NCBI GenBank assembly: GCA_964017195.1
Contig: OZ024890.1
Location: 49,653,593 to 49,717,592, forward strand
Reading direction: 5' to 3'
From: Siderastrea radians
Taxonomy: Eukaryota > Cnidaria > Anthozoa > Scleractinia > Rhizangiidae
Length of the DNA stretch: 64,000 nt
The notes below the pieces were generated by a model. It was not told where the DNA came from and searched no databases. It saw only the letters and a list, made by a program, of their open reading frames with translations. Positions 48,976 to 59,826 of this stretch are shown one piece after another. The stretch's first letter is position 1. Each line of letters starts with the position of its first letter. The translations under genes were made by a program, and so were the position numbers.

Positions 48976-51100
48976 GACAATTGTGAAACAGCAGTAGCGA
49001 AATCTACTGAACACAAACAATTCCAACCTAAAAGGCAGGTTTTGATGATCTCGTAGAAACTGATTTGGAGCCTAACTTCTGTGAAATAATTGAGCATGTG
49101 CCATAATTCTAAATGGTCTCAATCCTCATTCAATAGACAGCACAAACATTGAAATAAACCATATCTTGAAACTGGCTTGGGGTATCCAAGCTACTTTGTT
49201 TGGGACCAGTTCGAACTCAGCAAAGTTTTAACAAATGGGGCTTAGTGAATTTGAATTCTGCCGTACACAAAAACACGGACAATTTTGCTTCTTTAACCAA
49301 ACGGGCTCGTTCTACTTCGTTCTTGTTAATTTCCAGCGTTAAAATTCTTTTGCGTTCCAAAAAGAGGAAGAAAAAGCCCGAAATGGGCGATTTTCACGTT
49401 TCCAAACTTCTGTTCCTTCGTGTGCAATTATTCTCTCTACATTTGTTTGCATTGCGTTACCAAATACTGTGACCAAATTGTTTAACCAAATTTGCAGACA
49501 TGATGTTACGGGTCTAGCATATTAGATGTACGTTCACAGGTAGCCCAAGCGTAATATAAGAGCTTGTATGGAAAATTAAACTGAGAATTCCTATAAAAAA
49601 TAAATGGACTTTAGAAGGTAAAGCTCTTGAATAAAGAAGTCGAAATGTTACCTGGTGTTGTTTGCTGTCTTCCTGTTAAGTTTCAGCGCCTTTGGAGAGG
49701 TTTTTAATCTTCTACCCTAACAGTGTATAAGAGAAAGAAAAGGTTGGAGAATGGAGTCAGATCGGCCATCGAACATGCCTCGAAAACGGCTCCAATATTC
49801 ACACGAGAAAAGGCCTGCACTTCCATTTTGTCTCGCCGAACGCACAAAGTAGTGGTTTACGTTCCCCTTTCTGAAATCCAATAAAGTATACCTTAATTAT
49901 TCCCCGTAAAAGACGACCGAAAAGTTCGAACACGAGTTCGAAAACCGCCGCCATTTATCCGTGACTCGGGAAAGGTTCCCAGTTCGACCGTTAAGACCTC
50001 GGCCGGCACTGGGAACGAGGGTCAGATGACAACCCCACCGGGAGAGGACAGTTTATATTTCACAGACAGTTTGTATCTTCAAAAATATCCTATCCTATCC
50101 TCGTGGGGTTGTCATTTGACGCTCGCTTCCAGTACCGGCCGAGGTTTTAACGGTCGAACTGGGCAACTTTCCCGAGTCACGGATAAATGGCGGCGGTTTT
50201 CGAACTCGTGTTCGAACTTTTCGGTCGTCTTATACGGGGAAGAATCAAGGTATACTCCATTAAATTTCAGAAAGGGAAACTTAAACCACTACTTTGTGAG
50301 TAGGGCGAGACAAAATGTAAGTGCATGCCTTTTTCCGCGTAACGTTTTAGCTGTTTGTCGAGGCAGGTTCGATCGCCGATCGGGCTCGGCTCACCGACCT
50401 TTTCTTTCTCTTATACACTGTTAGGGTAGAAGATTAAAAACCTCTCCAAAGGCGCTAAAACTTCACAGGAAGACAGCAAAAAACACCAGCTAAACATTTC
50501 ACCTTCTTTATTCAAGAGCGTTACCTTCTAAAGTCCATTTATTTTTGGATAGGAATTGTCAGTTCAATTTTCCATACAGACTCTTATACTACGCTTCGGC
50601 TACCTGTGGTACGTTAAGTCACGTTTTGTCGTGGTTTGCACAGAGAGCTCTCAACGATATCACCAGTATCGTTCATTTTTTTTCTTTTCCCTCTACCTTT
50701 TTTGAGATCAACCGAACATTTTAGTTTGAAGCCACCATCAAGCATCAAGCAACAACGAAGAAAAGAGAGATTGTGCAGCTTGACACGAAAATTTTGGTTT
50801 ATTTCGGGATGCGGCATAGTTGAACTTCATTAAGCCCCATTTGTTAAATTCGCTATCTTCGAAGTTTTCCCAAAGACAGCAGCATAGATACACCAAGCCA
50901 GTTTCAAGGTATAGTTTAGTTCAATGTTTCTACTGTCTATTAAACGAGGATTGAGACCATTTGGGGTTATGACACATGTTAAATTATTTCACAGAAGTTA
51001 GGTTCCAAATCAGTTTCTACGTAAACACCAGAACCTGCCTTTTAGTTTGGAATTGTTTGTGCTCATTAAATTTCGCTACTGCTTTTTTGTAACTGTCCAG
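48976..51100. repeat. Very large foldback, ~1 kb arms
   Basis: The left arm (about 48976-50040) and right arm (about 50100-51100) are inverted complements with scattered differences and some indels. Shared landmarks include ACAAACAATTCCAA, CTTGAAACTGGCTTGG, TCTTCTACCCTAACAGTGTA, AGTTCGAACACGAGTTCG and GGGGTTGTCAT near the centre. The spacer is about 60 bases. No open frame of note lies in it. Confidence 0.8.
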
Positions 51101-51174
51101 AGTAGTTATATAGTTGGGGGTACCAGAGCATTTTGAAAAAATGCTCTGGTATCCAACCCAACTATATATCTACT
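51101..51174. repeat. Short hairpin element
   Basis: AGTAGTTATATAGTTGGG... and its complement ...CCCAACTATATATCTACT make ~34-base arms around 3 bases, with a few mismatches. It sits between the large foldback and the 40-base tandem array. Confidence 0.7.
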
Positions 51175-51183
51175 TTCCATCTG

Positions 51184-51271
51184 ATGGTAATAATTTTATG
51201 GATAACTATATGTATTTTATTTCATGGTAATAATTTTATGGATAACTATATGTATTTTATTTCATGGTAAT
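51184..51271. repeat. 40-base tandem array, left part (split by BEL)
   Basis: Units starting ATGGTAATAATTTTATGG begin at 51184, 51224 and 51264. The third is cut at 51271 by the retrotransposon and resumes at 58918, followed by a further unit (58955) and a degenerate one (58995-59032). About five units existed before the insertion. GTAAT at 51267-51271 is the left target duplication. Confidence 0.85.
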
Positions 51272-51762
51272 TGTGACTGCCATACATTTCCAGACGCGTA
51301 CCGTATGTTCACAAGTTTAATAACCAATCGAAGAAATACGAGTAACACGGTTAAATACGAAGAGATAAGGTTGCTAAAAAAAAAACAAACACGAAAACAA
51401 CAAGTTACGATAAAATAAAATGAAAAGAAAGCGACAAGAAAATAAACGATACTATAAAGACAACAAGAAAAGACACTTACAAACGTTGTATGGCTACAGG
51501 AACAAACGATGAGAAATTAAAATCCTTGAGATGCGATCGGACGTAGTGAACGATACTAAACCTTAAAGACGAATGGCTAAACTCATTAACGGTGAAACTT
51601 ACACGAATAACAAAACGAAACAAAGCGAAATTATGCATAAAAACCTAACAGAATATAAATGGCACGAAAACACGAAAGCGAACGAAAACAATGAAATAAC
51701 GAAAACAAAGAAATAACATGCAAAATAACATTAATGATACAAAGTCAAATGCGGGAGCAACA
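51272..51762 (-). repeat. 3' LTR of the BEL element
   Basis: 491 bases, identical to the other LTR apart from one position (GAGATAAGG here, GAGATACGG there). On the minus strand it starts TGTTGCTCCCGC and ends GGCAGTCACA. Confidence 0.95.
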
Positions 51763-51776
51763 TCTGGCTCCCCTAA
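51763..51776 (-). promoter_or_regulatory. Polypurine tract
   Basis: The minus strand reads TAGGGGAGCCAGA directly before the 3' LTR, the expected place for the plus-strand primer of reverse transcription. Confidence 0.6.
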
Positions 51777-51885
51777 GAGTTTTAACTCTTAAGTTCAATG
51801 TTCTTAACATTTAAAAACGGTTAAAAAGGAAAAAAAAAAACAAAGTTCATGTTTTGTGGCTCCTCTGGTGGGGATATCCCTGGTC

Positions 51886-53772
51886 TTACTCTTCATTCTC
51901 TAAGACTAGCACGAGTTTGTCGATCGGACGATCTAGCTTGTTCGTACTGGTGGCAACCTTGGCGGACCGAACTTGACCATCTCCACCTGGGTACACCTCG
52001 ATAACTCGACCTAAGCTCCAGACGTTCCTGGCCACTCGCTCGTCGATGATTAGTACTAGATCTCCTTTTTCTAAATTTCTTCTAGGACGATTCCATTTCA
52101 CTCTTTGTTGCAAACTTTGCGCGTATTCTTTCCTCCACCTAGTCCAGAACACATTAGAGAGGTATTGGACGCGCTTCCACCTTTTTCGAAGATAAACGTC
52201 GGCTCTCTGAAAATTTCCAGGTGGTGGCATCACGACTCTTGATTTGGAGGTTAAAATGTGGTTTGGTGTAAGAGGATCCAAATCTTCGGGATCGCTCGAC
52301 GGTACGGTTAGCGGTCGGCTGTTAATAATGCATTCAACTTCTGTTAGCAGGGTACTAAACGACTCATCATCGAGGGTGTGGCCAAAATCTCGCATCAATG
52401 CAGATAGAATTGATCGAATGGACCGTACTTGGCGCTCCCAGACGCCACCCATATGGGACGCCGCTGGAGGATTCTGTTTCCATTGGATTATCCAATCGGC
52501 TTTGAAGTCTCTGCAAAGACTCCTTTGGATTGCGCTTTGGTCCAATTCTTCTAAGGCTTTCTTTAGCTCGTTCTTCGCTCCCACGATATTGGTGCCCTGA
52601 TCTGATCTGAATTCACGAACCGGTCCTCTTCTATTTACGAATCGCCGAAGAGCGTTCATGAAGGAATCTGTTTCCAGCGAGTTTGCTGTTTCAATGTGCA
52701 CCGCTCGGCTGGCCAAACAGGTAAATAGCACCCCATAGCGTTTTACTTCTTTTCTTCCTTGTTTGATGAAGAAGGGACCAAAGTAGTCAACGCCGCAATA
52801 CGTAAACGGAGGGGCAGGCGTTATTCGCTCTTCAGGAAGGTCGGCCATCTTCTGTTCACCTGCTCGTCCACGAAGACGACGACAGACCACGCACTTGGAG
52901 ATGAGATGTCTCACAACAGAATTTGCGTTAACAATCCAATATTGACTTCTTAGTTCGTTTAGAGTGATACCTCTGCCAGCGTGAGCAACTCTCTTGTGAG
53001 CGTCTCTAACTATGAGGTTAACGACGAAACTCTTCCTCGGGAGGATCACTGGATGCTTAAAATCTTCTGGTAACTCTTGAGATTTACTCAGTCGACCTCC
53101 GACACGAATTAAACCATCCTGGTCGAGAAATGGATCGAGGCGATATAAGGAACTGGTTTTCTTAATTTCAGACTTTCTAACCTTCGCAAAATCGCGGTCG
53201 TTCTTGCAATCTTCACGTTGAATCTGCTTTAAGGTTTTAATTTCTGTAGGAAATGCGTTGCTTTGCACCAGCTTTAGAATGACCTTCTCAGCTTTTTCCA
53301 GTTCTTCCACTTTCAAGAGATTATCTCTCAAACCTGCTGTATGCCCTTCTCTATTTGCGACAACCTTTGGTGATAACGACTTCTTACTTGAGTTTGGCTT
53401 AAGACGAAGTATCCATGCTATGGATCGTTTCATTCGGTACCAATCCGAAAAACGTGCAAGTCTTGTCAGAAGGTCTGTACCCTCGTTGACGTCTATACTG
53501 TGCACTTGGACCTTCTTGACTTCAGGATCATTGACCGATATATCGTCCAGGTCATTAGGAGGCCAAGGCCATTCACTTTCAGGAAGCCACAGGAAATTCG
53601 GACCCGTAATCCAACGATGCTGTTTAGATAGCTCGTTTCCCCTAAAGCCACGTGATGCGTCATCAGCAGGGTTTAACTTTGACTCAACGTACCTCCATTG
53701 GTCAGGATTCGTTGCATCTCGAATCATCTGTACGCGATTTGCTACAAATACGTGAAAACGCTTCTTGTCATT
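51886..53772 (-). CDS. BEL integrase part of the polyprotein
   Basis: The open frame reaches up to the TGA at 53773-53775; the first Met is at 53727, but the natural reading simply continues from the reverse transcriptase part in the same frame. Counting from that Met, H244, H249, C279 and C282 form the zinc-binding HHCC. D314 (GVDYFGPF), D376 (RSDQGTN) and E431 (GGVWERQ) are the catalytic DDE triad of the integrase core. The C-terminus (RWRKEYAQSL ... KGDLVLI ... WSLGRV) matches the DUF5641 tail usual in BEL/Pao. The start region (SKLNPADDASRG) is the normal link from RNase H. Confidence 0.85.
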   Translation of the reverse strand, partial: NDKKRFHVFVANRVQMIRDATNPDQWRYVESKLNPADDASRGFRGNELSKQHRWITGPNFLWLPESEWPWPPNDLDDISVNDPEVKKVQVHSIDVNEGTDLLTRLARFSDWYRMKRSIAWILRLKPNSSKKSLSPKVVANREGHTAGLRDNLLKVEELEKAEKVILKLVQSNAFPTEIKTLKQIQREDCKNDRDFAKVRKSEIKKTSSLYRLDPFLDQDGLIRVGGRLSKSQELPEDFKHPVILPRKSFVVNLIVRDAHKRVAHAGRGITLNELRSQYWIVNANSVVRHLISKCVVCRRLRGRAGEQKMADLPEERITPAPPFTYCGVDYFGPFFIKQGRKEVKRYGVLFTCLASRAVHIETANSLETDSFMNALRRFVNRRGPVREFRSDQGTNIVGAKNELKKALEELDQSAIQRSLCRDFKADWIIQWKQNPPAASHMGGVWERQVRSIRSILSALMRDFGHTLDDESFSTLLTEVECIINSRPLTVPSSDPEDLDPLTPNHILTSKSRVVMPPPGNFQRADVYLRKRWKRVQYLSNVFWTRWRKEYAQSLQQRVKWNRPRRNLEKGDLVLIIDERVARNVWSLGRVIEVYPGGDGQVRSAKVATSTNKLDRPIDKLVLVLENEE

Positions 53773-54993
53773 TCAGATGTACTTCAACACAGTCGTACTG
53801 TCTGTCCAATAAATCTTGCTCTCTACAGGTTCATCCAATTCATTGCCAATCATTTCACCCACTCGAACCGAGACCGTGGCAGCGGTGAGCTCAAGACGTG
53901 GAATGGTTGTAGTTTTGACAGGAGCTACGCGAGCTTTTCCCATAAGAAACGCGCAATGAATGTCACCTTTCGCATTCTCGATTCTGAGGTATGACACTTG
54001 ACCGTAACCCGTCGAGCTGGCATCGGAGAAGTTATGGATCTGTCTCGACACGACTGTACCAAAATTCTCAGGCTTGAAGCATCGCTCCATGGAGAAACGT
54101 TCCAAGGCAGGCAACTGGCTCTTCCAATTCTCCCAACGTACACGGAACTCTTGGCTAACCTCTTCATCCCAGCTAAGCTTCGTACGACAAAGATCCTGTA
54201 GTATTTGCTTTCCAACCAACAGAAATGGCGCTGCTATTCCCAAGGGATCGTATACGGAAGAAATTGTAGACAGTATTCCTCGTCGTGTCAATGGCTGGTC
54301 TTTCACGATAATCCTAAAACCAAATGTGTCCGACTCGATGGCCCATTGTACACCAAGAGCTCTCTCAACAGGAAGGAAGCAATCGCCCAACTCTAATGAC
54401 TTAACTCCTTGAGCACGTGCTTCCTCTGGGACACTTTCCAACATTGTTCTACCGTTACTAACGAACTTTGCCAGATTAAAACCTCCATGGCCACAAGCAT
54501 CACGAACACCACGTATTCGTTGGATAGCAGACTCTTCAGTTTCTTCAGAACGAAGACAGTCGTCAACGTAAAAATTCTTCCTCAGTACATCAGCGGTTTC
54601 TGCTCCAACAATCTTCTCAGCGTCATCGGCTGCCTTTCGTAATGCAAAGTTCGAGCAACTCGGTGAGGACACCGCACCAAACAGGTGGACGTTCATTTGG
54701 TACTCTTCAAGATTTCGCGTCAAATCTCCTTCGGGCCACCATAAGAAACGAAGGAAGTCACGCTGGCCTTCTGGAACCCGGACTTGGTGAAACATTGCAT
54801 CGATATCACCCATGAAAGCGACTGGCTCTTGGCGAAATCTTGTTAGTACTCCCACTAGTCTATTTGTCAGGTCAGGTCCTTGAAACAGTTGGTCGTTCAG
54901 CGATGTGCCTCCAAATCTGGCGCTACAGTCGAATACAACACGGATCTTGTTCGGTTTTTTCGCATGTAAACGCCATGGTGGGGTATGTACCAA
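53773..54993 (-). CDS. BEL reverse transcriptase/RNase H part
   Basis: Palm motifs [12 protein letters not shown] (D63, D65 counting from the first codon of the frame at 54993) and FYVDDCLRS (YVDD at 142-145) mark the reverse transcriptase. The region from about residue 300 ([10 protein letters not shown] ... WTDSTTVL) is RNase H-like. The frame ends at TGA 53773-53775; the codon after it reads straight into NDKKRFHVFVANRV, so the stop is a point change in a continuous frame, CGA to TGA being the simplest. The N-terminal side overlaps the gag-protease frame in another phase. Confidence 0.85.
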   Translation of the reverse strand: MVHTPPWRLHAKKPNKIRVVFDCSARFGGTSLNDQLFQGPDLTNRLVGVLTRFRQEPVAFMGDIDAMFHQVRVPEGQRDFLRFLWWPEGDLTRNLEEYQMNVHLFGAVSSPSCSNFALRKAADDAEKIVGAETADVLRKNFYVDDCLRSEETEESAIQRIRGVRDACGHGGFNLAKFVSNGRTMLESVPEEARAQGVKSLELGDCFLPVERALGVQWAIESDTFGFRIIVKDQPLTRRGILSTISSVYDPLGIAAPFLLVGKQILQDLCRTKLSWDEEVSQEFRVRWENWKSQLPALERFSMERCFKPENFGTVVSRQIHNFSDASSTGYGQVSYLRIENAKGDIHCAFLMGKARVAPVKTTTIPRLELTAATVSVRVGEMIGNELDEPVESKIYWTDSTTVLKYI

Positions 54994-57900
54994 ACTCGGC
55001 CTGGTTTTGTAGAAAGAAGATCTGACGGGACTTTCCTTGCAAATCCCTTGGCGATGATCGTATTCATGAAATTAACATAGTCCTTGTAAAACGTCTCACT
55101 TCTGATAAGCCTTTTCTTCAACCAATATGCTCTTTGAAGGACTTGCTCTTTGTTTGCAGGAAAGTGAGGATCATCACAGCGGAAAGGTAGAGGAATCTCG
55201 TAGTGATTATCCTCTGTGTGGCGAATACCCTGGTCAACTATCTTGAGAAACTTCTTGTCATCTTGTGAGTACTCTAGCCCCTTGTTTTCAGTTCTCTCGC
55301 TGAAATCTAACTCGAACATCTTGTTCAGCGCTTGTGGAGTGACAACTTCTCTGACTTTATTCTCTACCACGAAGTGATGATCAAGATGTCTACCAGAACC
55401 AACTTCCTTAGTGGCCACTCTATTGCAACTCATCGTTGGCAGCTCTTTGTTGGACATGTAAAGGGGGCCTACTATAGCCCATCCAGCGAACGTCTTAATA
55501 GCAAAGGGACCGCCATCTTGACTAGCTAATATATCGAAAGGTTCAAGGGCTTTCGGACAGTTTGAACCAATCAGCAGACCGATCTTGGCGTCAGGCAACT
55601 GTGGTGGTAGGTCTGTCGCTATGCGCTTGAGGTGTTCCCAACGATAGGCAAGTTCAGGCGTAGGCATATCTTCGCACGTAGACAGATCTTCTTTGGTGAA
55701 TATCTTCGGCAGTTGCAAGGTATTGTCACCATTCAAGTTCGTAACGATTAAGCCATTTAAAACTTCAGTGTCAAGTAACTTCGTACCATTCACGGTCTTT
55801 ACCATCAACTGCGTATCAATGCCCTTTACACCTAAGCTAGCTGCAAGCTCTTTAAGAACAAAGGAACCAGTACTGCAATTATCAAGCATGGCGTACGTAA
55901 CGACTTCACTCCCCGCAAATCTCAACCTGACAGGAACGATGGGTACAGCGGACACGGTCTTGTCAATACCAGTAGCGTTACAGGCAGCTTCGTTCATTTC
56001 GGTGTGAGCATTCACCATTGTATCCTCTTGCTGGGGAGGGGACGAGATCTGCTGTACGGAAGCCGCTGGAATGAGGCGAAAATTGTCATCATGAAGACCC
56101 GTGGGATGACGACGAAAGCACTTCTTACAAGTTCTTCTCTGAGCACACCCGCTTGATCTGTGGCCTGAGTCATAACATGCGAAACACAGCCCTTTCTCTT
56201 TAAGGAACTCTTTCCTGTTTGCTAAGGTCTTCTTGAGATAAGCCTGGCAGCTGGCTAAGTCATGGTGCTTGCTACAAAGCTTACAGAGCCTGCTGGGGTT
56301 GCGTGAGTCGATCTTCTGGTCAGCGGTAATCCCTGTTGCATGACTAGAGACGCGGTATGAGTTACGTATACGTTCTCCTGAAATTTTAAACTTGCCAGGA
56401 CCCTTGTTTCTTTTAAAACGGTCAGGGTGGTCTGATGAACCATCTAAGCGACGGAGGGCTTCTCGTGAGAAAACAGGATCAGTTGCAATTCCTGCCTCTG
56501 CATTAACAAAGTCCACAAAATCGGCGAAGGCGGGAATTGCTCCTCTAGCAACTCTCATCTTATTCGCTTCTCGGCGCCATCGATCTTGAAGCGGAAGTGG
56601 AAGCCTCGTTACCATACTCTGGAGGTTGTGTGGATGGTTGAGGATAGATAAAAAGGTTAGACTTGAAATAGCACTCCGGCACTGGGTTAGAAAGGTAGAG
56701 AATCTGTCTAACGCCAACTCATCTCCTGCCCGGATGTAAGGCCACTCATTAATCTTCTTTATGTAAGCGTTTGATATCTTGTAAGGATCACCATATTTGT
56801 CCTTTAACAGCCTCTTAGCTTCCAGGTATCCACTGTGTCTATCCAGATAAAGGCATCCTTTAATAAGCTCCTTAGGTTCTCCTTGTAAGTATTGCTCCAA
56901 ATATTGGAAACGGACATCGTTTGCACTGGTTTTAGCCTCCACTTGAGATTCAAAACTTCTAATAAACGTGGGATATTCCAATGGATCACCAGTAAATTTA
57001 GACAATGTTAACGTGGGCAGCAAATTTTGTCGTTGTTGATCTGCCAATAATTCAGTCAACTTGTTTTGTTTCTCAAGAACGTCACAAAATTGCTTCGTAC
57101 TGTGATGCATGTCGTCGACGCGAGGTTCAGCAACAAAGGGATTTGAACTCGGAAGCTGCACAGGCCTTGTACTTTGCTGGATATCGACGATGTGATCTTC
57201 AGCTACAAAAGGATTCGACTTTCTATCTGACATGGGCGTAATCGCTTGCTGTACGTCAGCGAGGAAATCTTCAGCTGCGGAAGTTTTCGACCTTCCACGA
57301 GGCAAAGGCGTTGTCCCTTGCTGGATGTCAGCGAGGAAATTTTCAGCCGCGAAAGGGTTCGACTTTCTCCGTGACATCGGCGTTGTACTCTGCTGGATGT
57401 CAGCGAGGAACTTTTCAGCCGCGAAAGGGTTCGACTTTCTCCGTGACATCGGCGTTGTACTCTGCTGGATGTCAAGGACGTAATCTGTAGCTGCGAACGG
57501 ATTAAACTTCGGACGTTGCGTTGGCTCTGGAGGTATTTGTTTTCCAGGAACATCGTGAAAAACAGCAGAATCACTGACGTCGGCTGCGATAGTCGATGTT
57601 ACACCAGGAGTAATGAAGGCACTTGACACGGTGCGAAAAGACGGCTCAGAAAACGGAAATTCTTCAACACGAAAGGTTTCCGAAGGCAATTTCGGCGGAG
57701 GACTCAAATCTTCTTTGTCGCCACTCTCAAATTCTGCGTATATGCGTTCACGGACTTGGGCGAGCGCTAATTGTTCTTCTAAACGTAGCCTCTCAATTCT
57801 CTTCTCTAACTCTTGCCTGCGTTCCAACATTGCAACTTTCGCCATCAACTCGGCGGCTTTCGCCTTTTCTTTGGCTCTACTTGTAGCGATTGAAGGTCTT

Positions 57901-58412
57901 GAAGACGGGCCCGAACGATGCGACGTTCGACTGTGTTTTGAACTGGTTTGCGATTTAACTTCCAAGCTATGCTCGATTGTCTCTTTCGCAGACGAAATCC
58001 AGCGGACGATTTTCTCAATAAAATCATTTATCTGCTTGCTCTGGTCGGCATACCAATCGTTAGCCACGTTCAGCTCTTCATCAGTCTCAAGATCGCCTAA
58101 TAGTGCAGCGACGCTTCCTTTAAATTCTTCCACGGTAACACGAAATGAAGTGAGATTCCTTTCAACAACATTCACGTTTTCCTCGTTAGTTGCCAAAGAA
58201 TCAATTTCGTTAATCTGCCGTTGCACTCTTTTTCCAATAGAATGACAGTCTGTCCATCGAAGATGAGCGATGTAAGCCTTTCCTTTTTCGGTGCGCTGCC
58301 TTCGTCTAGATACTCCGTTTACTCGAACAGCGTCCGTAGATTCCAAACTGTCATAATCCATTCCAATTTGTTCCTGAATATTTTGGCTCCCGGTATTCGC
58401 AGTTGGATCCAT
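54897..58412 (-). CDS. BEL gag-protease (1171 codons, frame ends inside RT)
   Basis: ATG at 58412, 14 bases after the 5' LTR. In order: a helical N-terminus; a charged coiled coil (about 180-230); six 24-residue repeats with NPF (301-444); a DUF1759 gag core (about 465-610, [13 protein letters not shown]); Cys/His zinc knuckles (about 700-775); an aspartic protease-like DUF1758 region with [10 protein letters not shown]; and the start of the reverse transcriptase up to [10 protein letters not shown]. There the reading leaves the polymerase phase and ends at 54897. One base seems lost just after GVY. Because LTR and ATG nearly touch, the primer-binding site must lie in or next to the first codons; I could not assign a tRNA. 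Confidence 0.85.
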   Translation of the reverse strand: MDPTANTGSQNIQEQIGMDYDSLESTDAVRVNGVSRRRQRTEKGKAYIAHLRWTDCHSIGKRVQRQINEIDSLATNEENVNVVERNLTSFRVTVEEFKGSVAALLGDLETDEELNVANDWYADQSKQINDFIEKIVRWISSAKETIEHSLEVKSQTSSKHSRTSHRSGPSSRPSIATSRAKEKAKAAELMAKVAMLERRQELEKRIERLRLEEQLALAQVRERIYAEFESGDKEDLSPPPKLPSETFRVEEFPFSEPSFRTVSSAFITPGVTSTIAADVSDSAVFHDVPGKQIPPEPTQRPKFNPFAATDYVLDIQQSTTPMSRRKSNPFAAEKFLADIQQSTTPMSRRKSNPFAAENFLADIQQGTTPLPRGRSKTSAAEDFLADVQQAITPMSDRKSNPFVAEDHIVDIQQSTRPVQLPSSNPFVAEPRVDDMHHSTKQFCDVLEKQNKLTELLADQQRQNLLPTLTLSKFTGDPLEYPTFIRSFESQVEAKTSANDVRFQYLEQYLQGEPKELIKGCLYLDRHSGYLEAKRLLKDKYGDPYKISNAYIKKINEWPYIRAGDELALDRFSTFLTQCRSAISSLTFLSILNHPHNLQSMVTRLPLPLQDRWRREANKMRVARGAIPAFADFVDFVNAEAGIATDPVFSREALRRLDGSSDHPDRFKRNKGPGKFKISGERIRNSYRVSSHATGITADQKIDSRNPSRLCKLCSKHHDLASCQAYLKKTLANRKEFLKEKGLCFACYDSGHRSSGCAQRRTCKKCFRRHPTGLHDDNFRLIPAASVQQISSPPQQEDTMVNAHTEMNEAACNATGIDKTVSAVPIVPVRLRFAGSEVVTYAMLDNCSTGSFVLKELAASLGVKGIDTQLMVKTVNGTKLLDTEVLNGLIVTNLNGDNTLQLPKIFTKEDLSTCEDMPTPELAYRWEHLKRIATDLPPQLPDAKIGLLIGSNCPKALEPFDILASQDGGPFAIKTFAGWAIVGPLYMSNKELPTMSCNRVATKEVGSGRHLDHHFVVENKVREVVTPQALNKMFELDFSERTENKGLEYSQDDKKFLKIVDQGIRHTEDNHYEIPLPFRCDDPHFPANKEQVLQRAYWLKKRLIRSETFYKDYVNFMNTIIAKGFARKVPSDLLSTKPGRVWYIPHHGVYMRKNRTRSVLYSTVAPDLEAHR
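54954..54960 (-). other. Slippery heptamer at the gag-protease/RT frame change
   Basis: The minus strand has A AAA AAC in the gag phase, seven codons or fewer after the break, with the reverse transcriptase in the -1 phase. This is a canonical -1 frameshift sequence. It may be chance in a Lys-rich stretch, since BEL/Pao elements usually have one frame. Confidence 0.4.
57081..57512 (-). repeat. 72-base coding minisatellite in BEL gag
   Basis: Six units of exactly 24 codons, with the unit core (K/R)xSNPFAAExFLADIQQ(S/G)TTPM. NPF is present in five units (residues 304, 328, 352, 400, 424) and degenerate in the fourth (376). Confidence 0.9.
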
Positions 58413-58426
58413 AACGTTTCAACAAA

Positions 58427-58917
58427 TGTGACTGCCATACATTTCCAGACGCGTACCGTATGTTCACAAGTTTAATAACCAATCGAAGAAATACGAGTAA
58501 CACGGTTAAATACGAAGAGATACGGTTGCTAAAAAAAAAACAAACACGAAAACAACAAGTTACGATAAAATAAAATGAAAAGAAAGCGACAAGAAAATAA
58601 ACGATACTATAAAGACAACAAGAAAAGACACTTACAAACGTTGTATGGCTACAGGAACAAACGATGAGAAATTAAAATCCTTGAGATGCGATCGGACGTA
58701 GTGAACGATACTAAACCTTAAAGACGAATGGCTAAACTCATTAACGGTGAAACTTACACGAATAACAAAACGAAACAAAGCGAAATTATGCATAAAAACC
58801 TAACAGAATATAAATGGCACGAAAACACGAAAGCGAACGAAAACAATGAAATAACGAAAACAAAGAAATAACATGCAAAATAACATTAATGATACAAAGT
58901 CAAATGCGGGAGCAACA
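58427..58917 (-). repeat. 5' LTR of the BEL element
   Basis: 491 bases, one difference from the partner LTR. It should hold the promoter and polyadenylation site of the element. The adjoining GTAAT (58918-58922) is the right target duplication. Confidence 0.95.
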
Positions 58918-59203
58918 GTAATAATTTTATGGATAACTATATGTATTTTATTTCATGGTAATAATTTTATGGATAACTATATGTATTTTATTTCATGGGC
59001 ACAATTATTTGGATACTATATGTTTTTATTTCATGCGGAAACCAACGCATTTTCACATCGCGTGACTTCATACAACAGGAAGTCATACCGAGAAACAAGT
59101 CTGGACATGTCTGGTGAAAACAGGAAGTTTATGATGAAATGGGACTTTCCCGAGGAAATGAGTCATCAGATTGTCATGTAATATCAGATGAACTTGTATT
59201 TGA

Positions 59204-59268
59204 AGTAAAGTTTGTCAGTAAAGTTTGTCAGTAAAGTTTGTCAGTAAAGTTTGTCAGTAAAGTTTGTA
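59204..59268. repeat. 13-base tandem repeat
   Basis: AGTAAAGTTTGTC occurs five times head to tail, ending about 70 bases before the VLTF3-like start codon. The position suggests a regulatory or replication role, which is not shown. Confidence 0.85.
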
Positions 59269-59340
59269 GTGAACAGAAAAGCAGACTGTGTTTGCGGAAC
59301 TTGTATTTACATAAAAAAATATCTCATATAATAGTATAGA

Positions 59341-59826
59341 ATGAATTGTAACAAGGAATTACATGATGAACTGAAAGAATCAGAAGCAGTTTGTCCTTTT
59401 TGTGACAAACAAATAGATTCTGCCAGAAAACCAAAAGATGATAAATGCTGTGATAATCAGTATATTATTAACGACGATGGGATGTTAGCATGTTTAAGTT
59501 GTGGTGTAGTACAAGGATATAATTATGTGAAAGAATATGTTAATTTTTATGAAAATATACATAGATTTATAAGAAAATCTGTTTACCATCGAGAGTACCA
59601 CATTAACAACATATTACTCGATATTGAAGAAAAATATAACATCAAAATATCAAACTGTCAGAAACAAAAAATTGATGCTATATATGTCGAGATAGGTAAG
59701 GTTCTTAATGAAGTTAATGGAACTCGGAAAAGGATGATTAGCGTTAATTTTATTATGAGAAAGATATTCAAGATGATGGGAATACCTTACAAAAATATTC
59801 CAATTAGTAAATCGAAAAAAACTTAA
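59341..59826 (+). CDS. VLTF3-like zinc-ribbon transcription factor, cut by a stop
   Basis: 161 codons. C18xxC21, the C36-C37 pair and C51xxC54 form a zinc ribbon. This is followed by a helical region with HRFIRKSVYHREYH, like the YxRxxH signature of poxvirus late transcription factor VLTF3 relatives found in large DNA viruses and Polinton-like elements. It would act in late viral gene transcription. The frame stops at TAA 59824-59826, but continues in the same phase for 23 codons to TGA 59896-59898. That tail is rich in aromatic and hydrophobic residues and looks like a family end, so one base change has probably truncated the gene. Neighbours are divergent or convergent element genes. Confidence 0.65.
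   Translation: MNCNKELHDELKESEAVCPFCDKQIDSARKPKDDKCCDNQYIINDDGMLACLSCGVVQGYNYVKEYVNFYENIHRFIRKSVYHREYHINNILLDIEEKYNIKISNCQKQKIDAIYVEIGKVLNEVNGTRKRMISVNFIMRKIFKMMGIPYKNIPISKSKKT

Larger units (their letters stand above)
51272..58917 (-). mobile_element. BEL/Pao LTR retrotransposon, full length
   Basis: A 7646-base element on the minus strand with 491-base LTRs (51272-51762 and 58427-58917), TG...CA ends and a GTAAT target duplication (51267-51271, 58918-58922). Between them run gag, protease, reverse transcriptase with RNase H, and integrase in BEL/Pao order. The LTRs differ at one base, so insertion is recent. Nevertheless the coding region has a frame change near 54960 and a TGA at 53773-53775. 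The element lies inside the tandem array at the left edge of the Polinton-like segment. Confidence 0.95.

Noticed and set aside
51101..51174. Terminal inverted repeat of the Polinton-like element
   Set aside because: It begins AG but is a complete self-hairpin; no matching right end is in view.
57613..58245. 210-codon plus-strand frame
   Set aside because: Antisense shadow of BEL gag.
59120..59180. Hammerhead-like CTGATGA...GAAAGTC on the minus strand
   Set aside because: No stem I pairing and stem II does not close; chance match.
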